Below are positions 58,569 through 64,000 of a DNA stretch of 64,000 bases, piece by piece. Location of the stretch: the NCBI GenBank assembly GCA_045660295.1, contig JAZRDN010000040.1:1-64000 (forward strand). Reading direction: 5' to 3'. A program made the position numbers and the translations under genes. This DNA comes from RGIG8775 sp045660295. Its GTDB lineage: Bacteria > Bacillota > Clostridia > Oscillospirales > CAG-272. Positions within the stretch are counted from its first letter, which is position 1, and every line of letters starts with the position of its first letter. The notes under the pieces were generated by a model. The model ran no database searches. It was not told the origin of the DNA and saw nothing but the letters and a program-made list of their open reading frames with translations.

Positions 58569-60575
58569 TTATATGTCCGCGTCCTTGACGTACTTCTTTC
58601 CGTTAAGCGTGATAAATTGCTTTCTCGCGGGCAGATTGTCGCCAAGCAGAGTGTCAAACATCTCATAGGTCTTTGCGGGGTCAGTAGTGGTGACGGCGAT
58701 AAGACGGCGCGTCTCGGGGTTCATTGTGGTCTGCCACATCATCTTCGGCTCGTTTTCACCAAGTCCCTTGGAACGCTGAAGCGTGTACTTCTTACCCTCT
58801 AACTTTTTGAGTATCTCTGCGCGCTCAAACTCGTTGTAGGCGAAATAAATGTCGTCCTTTACCGTTATCTCAAACAGAGGCGATTCGGCGATAAACACCT
58901 TACCCGCCGCAAGCAGAGAGGGAAGCAGACGGTAGAACAGCGTCAGAAGAAGCGTTCTTATCTGGAATCCGTCCTCATCGGCATCGGTACAGATTATGAT
59001 TTTGGACCAGCGAAGCGTGTTGATATCAAAGGCGGGAATGTTGGTCTTTACCTTGCCGCTTATCTCAACTCCGCAACCGATTACCCTGAGCAGGTCGGTA
59101 ATTATCTCAGACTTGAAAATCTTGTCGTAGGAGCTCTTAAGACAGTTAAGAGTCTTACCTCTTACGGGGATGATAGCCTGGAATTCGGCGTCTCGACCGA
59201 GCTTACAGGATGTAAGAGCCGAGTCACCCTCAACGATGTAAAGCTCGCGCATAGCAGGGTCTTTTGAACGGCAGTTTACAAATTTTTCAACTCGGTTGGC
59301 GATATCAAGCGAGCCTGTCAGCTTTTTCTTGATGTTCAAGCGCTCATTTTCCGCAGACTCACGGCTTCGCTTGTTTATCAGTACCTGATTTGCGAATATC
59401 TCTGCGCTCTGTGGATTTTCGATAAAGAAGATCTCAAGATTTGTCTTTATCGACTCGTACATCGCCTCGTAGATAAATTTGTTTGTGATAGCTTTCTTTG
59501 TCTGGTTTTCGTAGGACGTTATCGTTGAAAAACTGTTTATTACAAGAATAAGACAGTCGCTTATGTCGTTGAAGGTTATCTTTGACTCGTTTTTGGTATA
59601 TTTGCCTACGTTCTTGATGTATTTGTCAAGGGCGTACGCAAATCCGAGCTTGACCGCCTTGTCGGGCGAGCCTCCGTGCTCAAGGAAGCTGGAGTTGTGA
59701 TAATACTCGATTACGTTTACACTGTTGGAAACGCAGAATGAGAAATCGGCCTTTAACTTGTATTCCGGTTTGTCCTCTCTGTCACGACCCTTGGATTCCA
59801 AACGCCAGTGATATGGTTGGATCATTGATGCCTCACCGGCAATTTCAGCAATATAGTCGGTAATTCCGTTGGCATAGAGGAAGCTGTGCTCCTCAAAACT
59901 GCCATCCTCTTGCTCTATTTTCAGAACAAAGGATATGCCCGCATTTACCACCGACTGGCGGCGCATGGTCTCAATAAAGAATTCGGCAGGTATTTTGATG
60001 TCGGTAAAGACCTCAAGGTCCGGCTTCCAATGAATTACCGTACCGGTGCGCTTTTCCTTGCGCTCAAGCTCACGTTCCTCAAGCTCACTGCAAGGCTCAC
60101 CCTTTTTAAAGTGGATGGATCGAACGAACTTTCCGTCATAGGAATAAACGTCCATGTACTCGGAGCTGTACTGCGTAGCACAGGCGCCCAGACCGTTAAG
60201 ACCGAGCGAATATTCGTAAGCCGATTCGCTGTCATTGTTATCGTATTTACCTCCGGCGTAAAGCTCACAGTATATAAGATCCCAGTTCCATCTGCCTTCC
60301 TTTTCGTTGTATCCGAGGGGAACTCCGCGTCCCTTGTCGTCTACCTGTATGGAATGGTCTGCGAAAGCGGTTACCGTTATCTCGTTTCCGTGGCCCTCAC
60401 GCGCTTCGTCAACCGAGTTGGAAAGTATCTCGAAAAAAGAGTGCTCGCAGCCTTCAAGACCGTCAGAGCCAAAGATAACGCCGGGACGTTTTCTGACTCG
60501 GTCAGCGCCCTTGAGGGCTGTGATGCTTTGATTGCCGTATTCTTGTTTAGCTTTGTTCACTTTGTTTGTTGCCAC
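58569..60575 (-). CDS. Divergent GyrB/ParE-like type II topoisomerase subunit
   Basis: This 668-residue protein has the GHKL ATPase: EILSNSVDEAREGHGN near residue 50, VDDKGRGVPLGY near 80 and YSLGLNGLGACATQYSS near 125. The Toprim part has IVEGDSALTSCKLGRD near 455, PVRGKTLNCLKSSYD near 478 and CTDADEDGFQIRTL near 545. The usual YKGLGEM reads SKGLGENEPKMMW near 610. It would cut and pass DNA with an A subunit, but no gyrA/parC gene lies on either side. It follows ybaK by 21 bases. A second-copy, partner-elsewhere topoisomerase is likely. Confidence 0.88.
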   Translation of the reverse strand: MATNKVNKAKQEYGNQSITALKGADRVRKRPGVIFGSDGLEGCEHSFFEILSNSVDEAREGHGNEITVTAFADHSIQVDDKGRGVPLGYNEKEGRWNWDLIYCELYAGGKYDNNDSESAYEYSLGLNGLGACATQYSSEYMDVYSYDGKFVRSIHFKKGEPCSELEERELERKEKRTGTVIHWKPDLEVFTDIKIPAEFFIETMRRQSVVNAGISFVLKIEQEDGSFEEHSFLYANGITDYIAEIAGEASMIQPYHWRLESKGRDREDKPEYKLKADFSFCVSNSVNVIEYYHNSSFLEHGGSPDKAVKLGFAYALDKYIKNVGKYTKNESKITFNDISDCLILVINSFSTITSYENQTKKAITNKFIYEAMYESIKTNLEIFFIENPQSAEIFANQVLINKRSRESAENERLNIKKKLTGSLDIANRVEKFVNCRSKDPAMRELYIVEGDSALTSCKLGRDAEFQAIIPVRGKTLNCLKSSYDKIFKSEIITDLLRVIGCGVEISGKVKTNIPAFDINTLRWSKIIICTDADEDGFQIRTLLLTLFYRLLPSLLAAGKVFIAESPLFEITVKDDIYFAYNEFERAEILKKLEGKKYTLQRSKGLGENEPKMMWQTTMNPETRRLIAVTTTDPAKTYEMFDTLLGDNLPARKQFITLNGKKYVKDADI

Positions 60576-60596
60576 TTTTATGTATCCTTTCCTGAA

Positions 60597-61082
60597 TTAT
60601 TCTGTAATCGGGGCGATCGGCTTGCAAACGTCAGCCCACTCTATTGCGCCCGAAAGTGTGAAAAGCTCATCACAGGTAAGCTCAATGGCACTGTTTGAGC
60701 TTCCGCAAGCAGGGAACACCGTGGCGAAGCGCTTAAGCCCCTCGTCAAGATAAACGCTTACGTCCTCGGGAACAGCAAAGGGGCAAACCCCGCCTATGGC
60801 ATGTCCCGTAAAAGCAACCACCTCGTCGGGGGTAAGCATTTTGGCTTTTGTCGCGAACTTTTGCTTGAATTTGCTGTTGTCTATCTTGGTGTCGCCTGCG
60901 GCGACTATCATGATACACTTTTCGTCTTTTGACATGAACGTGAGGCTCTTGGCTATTCTTGCGGGAATAGCTCCCACCGCGATAGCGGCTTCCTCAACCG
61001 TGGCGCTTGAAACAGGAAACTCCATAACTTTTTCACCCATTCCGCGCTCAGCCAAAAAGGCTTTTACTTTTTCTATCGACAT
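60597..61082 (-). CDS. ybaK: YbaK/ProX-like aminoacyl-tRNA deacylase
   Basis: The protein is 161 residues from the ATG at 61082, preceded by GGGAGTGAT; a frame starting 8 codons earlier is less likely. The family marks are SSATVEEAAIAVGAIPARIAK near 25 and VVAFTGHAIGGVCPFAVP near 90 with the GxxPF-like signature. It clears wrongly charged tRNA such as Cys-tRNA-Pro. It is the first gene of an operon with the GyrB-like gene. The substrate is inferred from the family. Confidence 0.9.
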   Translation of the reverse strand: MSIEKVKAFLAERGMGEKVMEFPVSSATVEEAAIAVGAIPARIAKSLTFMSKDEKCIMIVAAGDTKIDNSKFKQKFATKAKMLTPDEVVAFTGHAIGGVCPFAVPEDVSVYLDEGLKRFATVFPACGSSNSAIELTCDELFTLSGAIEWADVCKPIAPITE

Positions 61083-61114
61083 AATATCACTCCCAATAAT
61101 AAACATCCAGTATA

Positions 61115-61143
61115 ATTATAACAGATTTTTCTCGTTTTGAAAA
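61115..61143 (-). promoter_or_regulatory. Promoter of ybaK
   Basis: On the minus strand TATAAT (61115-61120) with a weak -35 TTTTCA (61138-61143) at 17 bp. Confidence 0.55.
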
Positions 61144-61189
61144 GGGGAAAACCGAAAATATTTTTACCTTTTCGTAAATTTTCGTAAAT

Positions 61190-61218
61190 TTGACTTGAAT
61201 ATAATGTAAAAATATTAT
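61190..61218 (+). promoter_or_regulatory. Promoter of murD
   Basis: TTGACT at 61190-61195 and TATTAT at 61213-61218, spacer 17 bp; another TATAAT at 61218-61223 is 22 bp away. A direct repeat, TTTTCGTAAA twice, lies just upstream at about 61170-61190. Confidence 0.6.
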
Positions 61219-61257
61219 ATAATATACTGTATAATAAATTTTGAGAGGTAGATTTTC

Positions 61258-62697
61258 ATGAAAAACACGGAACTCCTTGAAAAAATAAAAGAGAGTAGGG
61301 TTGCGGTCTTGGGACTCGGCGTGTCAAATATCCCGCTTGTCAGGTTTTTGCTTGACTTGGGCGTTGCCGATATCACCGTGCACGATAAAAAGCCATTGCC
61401 CGAGCTGGGTAATGAGGCACGTCAGTATGCTGAGCAGGGCGTGAAGTTCATAGACGGCGAGAATTATCTTGATACCGTCGAGGCTGATTTTATCTTTCGC
61501 TCGCCCGGTATAAGAGATGATGTCGCGGGTATAGCCGCGGCGGTGGAAAACGGAGCGGTGCTCACCTCGGAAATGGAGCTTTTCTTTGAGCTTACCCCGG
61601 CGAGAATAATTGCCATAACAGGAAGCGACGGAAAGACCACCACAACCACCCTGACGTATAAGATATTAGAACAAGAGCTTTCAAAAAAGGGAAACGGAAA
61701 AGTGTACGTTGGCGGAAATATCGGGGCGCCTCTGTTGCCGCTTGTATACGAAATGACCGAAAATGATTATGCGGTGGTCGAGCTTTCGAGCTTTCAGTTA
61801 AAGACCTTAAAGACCTCTCCGTACAGAGCGGCTATTACGAATATATCGCCCAATCACCTTGATTGGCATACCGATATGAATGAATATATTGAGAGCAAAT
61901 TCAATCTCTGCCGTAACGCGGGGCTCGACAGATTGGTAACAAACCGCGAGAGCGAGGACGCGCTTGCTCTTTCCCTGCGTGTTTCGTGCGGCGTAACGCT
62001 GATTTCCTCAAAAAGAAGTGCTTTTCACGATATCTGCGACGAGGGGCACGGAAAAAAAGCTATATTCGAGCGAGACGGTGAGATAATATTAAGTGACGGA
62101 ACTCTTGAGCGCATAATGCTTAAGACCGCCGATATAAAGCTTGTCGGAAGACACAATGTTGAAAATTATATGACCGCTATCGCATTGCTTGACGGCATGG
62201 TGTCGTATGACAGCGTGAGACGTGTGGCAGTCTCATTCGGAGGCGTTGAGCACAGAATGGAGTTCGTAAAAGAGCATAATGGAGTAAAGTATTACAATAG
62301 CTCTATAGATTCAAGCCCCACGAGAACCATAGCGGCGATATCTTCCTTTGAACAAAAGCCTATATTGATCTGCGGCGGCTACGATAAGCATATTCCTTTT
62401 GATAAGCTTGGTGACGTGCTTTGTCAGCGCGCTAAAGCCGTTGTGCTTACGGGCGCTACTCGAGAGGCTATCAACGCGGCAATAAGAAGATCCGATTATT
62501 TTACGGACGGAGAGCTTACTATCGTTATAAAACCCGATTTCTTCGACGCGGTTGATGCTGCCAAGAGCCTTGCCAAAGAGGGCGATATTGTGGTCTTGTC
62601 TCCCGCGTGCGCCAGCTTTGACGCGTTCAGAAATTTTGAGGAACGGGGAAACATATTCAAAAATATAATAAATTCAATGACCGAGGAAGGCAATTAA
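61258..62697 (+). CDS. murD: UDP-N-acetylmuramoylalanine--D-glutamate ligase
   Basis: This 479-residue Mur ligase adds D-Glu to UDP-MurNAc-L-Ala in the cytosol. The uridine-binding start is VAVLGLGVSNIPLVRFL near 15. ATP-binding GSDGKTTTTTLTYKI follows near 122, NISPNHLDWHTDM near 197, GRHNVENYMTAIALLDGM near 300, then HRMEFVKEHNGVKYYNSSIDS near 335 with the C-terminal GGYDKHIPFD near 380. Length and motif order fit MurD. GAGAGGTAG precedes the ATG. An M42 peptidase gene starts 4 bases after its stop. Confidence 0.94.
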   Translation: MKNTELLEKIKESRVAVLGLGVSNIPLVRFLLDLGVADITVHDKKPLPELGNEARQYAEQGVKFIDGENYLDTVEADFIFRSPGIRDDVAGIAAAVENGAVLTSEMELFFELTPARIIAITGSDGKTTTTTLTYKILEQELSKKGNGKVYVGGNIGAPLLPLVYEMTENDYAVVELSSFQLKTLKTSPYRAAITNISPNHLDWHTDMNEYIESKFNLCRNAGLDRLVTNRESEDALALSLRVSCGVTLISSKRSAFHDICDEGHGKKAIFERDGEIILSDGTLERIMLKTADIKLVGRHNVENYMTAIALLDGMVSYDSVRRVAVSFGGVEHRMEFVKEHNGVKYYNSSIDSSPTRTIAAISSFEQKPILICGGYDKHIPFDKLGDVLCQRAKAVVLTGATREAINAAIRRSDYFTDGELTIVIKPDFFDAVDAAKSLAKEGDIVVLSPACASFDAFRNFEERGNIFKNIINSMTEEGN

Positions 62698-62701
62698 TTA
62701 A

Positions 62702-63754
62702 ATGGAATTAAAAGGACTCATACAGGAGCTGGCGAGCCTCATGTCGATTACGGGATATGAGGACGCATGCTCCGAGACTGTAAAAAAGATCGCCGATGAA
62801 TATTTCGACGGATATTTTTGCGATAACGTAAAAAACCATATACTCGTAAAAAAGTGCGGCAGGGAAAATGCCCCCAAAATCGTTATCGATACTCATTTTG
62901 ACGAGATAGGAATGTACGTGAGCGAGATAAAGGAGGGGGGCTTCCTTAAGGTTATCAATATCGGCGGACTTGATACCAGAATAATGCAGGCGTCCGATGT
63001 GGTTATCTACGGTAAGGAAAAGATAAATGGCGTTGTTGCCTCGATTCCGCCCCACCTGTCAAACGCCAATGACAGAGAAAAGCTTCTTGCGGTGGACGAG
63101 CTTCTTATAGATACGGGATATTCTGAGGACGAGCTTGCCGAGCTTGTATCACTCGGCACGCCGGTTGGCTTTTACCCCAAATATACCGAGCTTTTAAACT
63201 CGCAGCTTGCGGGTAAGGGCTTTGATAATAAAGCCTGCGCCGCTTGTGCCGTAAAGGCGTTGGCAGATATCGACCGTAGCTCTCTTGCGGGCGACGTTTA
63301 TCTATTGCTTTCGGCGCATGAGGAGACCGACCGACTTGGTTGCGTTGTCTGCGGTACTTATACGGTAAACCCCGATTACGCTATGGTCGTGGACGTAAAT
63401 CTCGGCAAAACTCCCGATACCAAGTCTCGCGAGACCGTGGATATGGGCGAGGGCGTGGCAATTACGCTGTCTGCCGTTACAGACCGCGCGCTTACTAAAA
63501 TGACCGCCGAGCTTTGCGCCGAAAAGGAGATAAAATATCAGCGTATCGTGTCGGCAACCAGCACGGGAACAAACGCTACCGCGCTTTCGCTCGTTCGTGG
63601 CGGAGTGCCCGTGGTGGACGTTGGGCTTCCGCTTAAGTCTATGCACACTTATAACGAGATATTGAATCTCGAGGATGCCGAAGCTCTCACAAGGCTTATA
63701 GCCGAGTTTGTGTGCAGTAAAAAAATAGCGGAGGTGTTTGGCAATGTACAATAA
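62702..63754 (+). CDS. M42-family metallo-aminopeptidase
   Basis: This 350-residue peptidase has the metal ligands of the M42 clan: His/Asp in DTHFDEIGMYV near 65, Asp in GKGFDNKACACA-like segment near 175, Glu pair in LLSAHEETDRLG near 205, Asp in MVVDVNLG near 230, and a late His in KSMHTYNEI near 320. Such enzymes form large shells that trim peptides. It follows murD by 4 bases and overlaps the next M42 gene by 11 bases, so the three are co-translated. Peptide recycling is a fair guess. Confidence 0.88.
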   Translation: MELKGLIQELASLMSITGYEDACSETVKKIADEYFDGYFCDNVKNHILVKKCGRENAPKIVIDTHFDEIGMYVSEIKEGGFLKVINIGGLDTRIMQASDVVIYGKEKINGVVASIPPHLSNANDREKLLAVDELLIDTGYSEDELAELVSLGTPVGFYPKYTELLNSQLAGKGFDNKACAACAVKALADIDRSSLAGDVYLLLSAHEETDRLGCVVCGTYTVNPDYAMVVDVNLGKTPDTKSRETVDMGEGVAITLSAVTDRALTKMTAELCAEKEIKYQRIVSATSTGTNATALSLVRGGVPVVDVGLPLKSMHTYNEILNLEDAEALTRLIAEFVCSKKIAEVFGNVQ

Positions 63755-64000
63755 CAGAACAGAGCTTCTCAAGGACCTCGCACTTTCTTTCGGTCCTACG
63801 GGCTGTGAGGGCAACGTGGGTGAGCTTGTTTGCAGGATAGCGGCTCAGTATTGCGACAATTACGCGGTGGATAAGATGGGAAACTGCGTGTTCAAGATAG
63901 TGCCCAAGGTCTACACCGCCCATACAAAAAAGATAATGCTTTCGGCACACATGGACGAGGTCGGTTTTATGGTGACCGAGATAGACGGCGACGGATATCT
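63744..64000 (+). CDS. Second M42-family peptidase, 5' part
   Basis: The frame starts at the ATG at 63744, inside the end of the previous gene, with GGAGGTG upstream, and runs off the window after 85 codons. SFGPTGCEGNVGELV near residue 15 and LSAHMDEVGFMVTEIDGDGY near 70 are the N-terminal marks of M42 peptidases, including the first metal His and Asp. It may form a mixed complex with its neighbour. Truncation is due to the window edge. Confidence 0.88.
   Translation, partial: MYNNRTELLKDLALSFGPTGCEGNVGELVCRIAAQYCDNYAVDKMGNCVFKIVPKVYTAHTKKIMLSAHMDEVGFMVTEIDGDGY

Overview
The window looks like chromosome of an uncultured anaerobic Clostridia-type Firmicute, probably a gut Oscillospirales or Christensenellales relative. 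This rests on the ctsR-mcsA-mcsB-clpC operon, the large Alu-domain SRP RNA in front of dnaX-ybaB-recR, addB-addA, a class B sortase and consensus sigma-A promoters. The lineage is inferred from gene content and order only; no search was run.

Layout. (1) 1-3.5 kb: the end of a mobilizable element with a mobC-like gene, a small unknown gene, a large serine recombinase, an HTH regulator, and a pair of about 130-bp direct repeats with look-alike terminators. (2) 3.5-6.2 kb: a decayed stretch with an intact cytoplasmic SodC-like gene, remnants of a GDPD-type phosphodiesterase, a probable amidohydrolase and a PadR regulator, then a HAAS-domain membrane protein. (3) 6.35-27.8 kb: a 17-gene surface polysaccharide locus behind one strong promoter. 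It has five glycosyltransferases, Wzy- and Wzx-like proteins, two TupA-like ATP-grasp proteins, three pyruvyltransferase-family proteins, an FrhB-like iron-sulfur protein, CapA, a WaaP-like kinase, and a sugar-nucleotide module (UDP-glucuronate 4-epimerase, galacturonokinase-like GHMP kinase, nucleotidyltransferase). It suggests an acidic, possibly pyruvylated and aminoacylated polymer containing galacturonate.

(4) 27.8-32.45 kb (minus): clpC, mcsB, mcsA and ctsR, with CtsR operators around the promoter. (5) 32.5-34.9 kb (minus): three small proteins with peptidoglycan-binding and SpoIID-like domains and no export signal. (6) 35.0-38.0 kb: SRP RNA, dnaX, ybaB, recR. (7) 38.05-39.75 kb (minus): a leucine-rich-repeat lipoprotein behind a long, highly structured leader that ends in an intrinsic terminator just before the ribosome binding site. 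I regard this leader as the best candidate for something undescribed. (8) 39.8-48.3 kb (minus): queG-like, an unknown membrane protein, addB, addA. (9) 48.4-54.5 kb: an HtrA protease, then a response regulator, histidine kinase, sortase B, RlmA-like and glycosyltransferase operon. (10) 54.5-55.7 kb: an AraC regulator and remnants. (11) 55.8-61.1 kb (minus): a Ca2+-ATPase, an orphan GyrB/ParE-like subunit, YbaK. (12) 61.2-64 kb: murD and two M42 peptidases, the second cut by the window edge.

The core genes handle protein quality control, recombination, replication, wall synthesis and envelope stress. The accessory novelty is in the polysaccharide locus, the mobile-element scar and the structured leader RNA.
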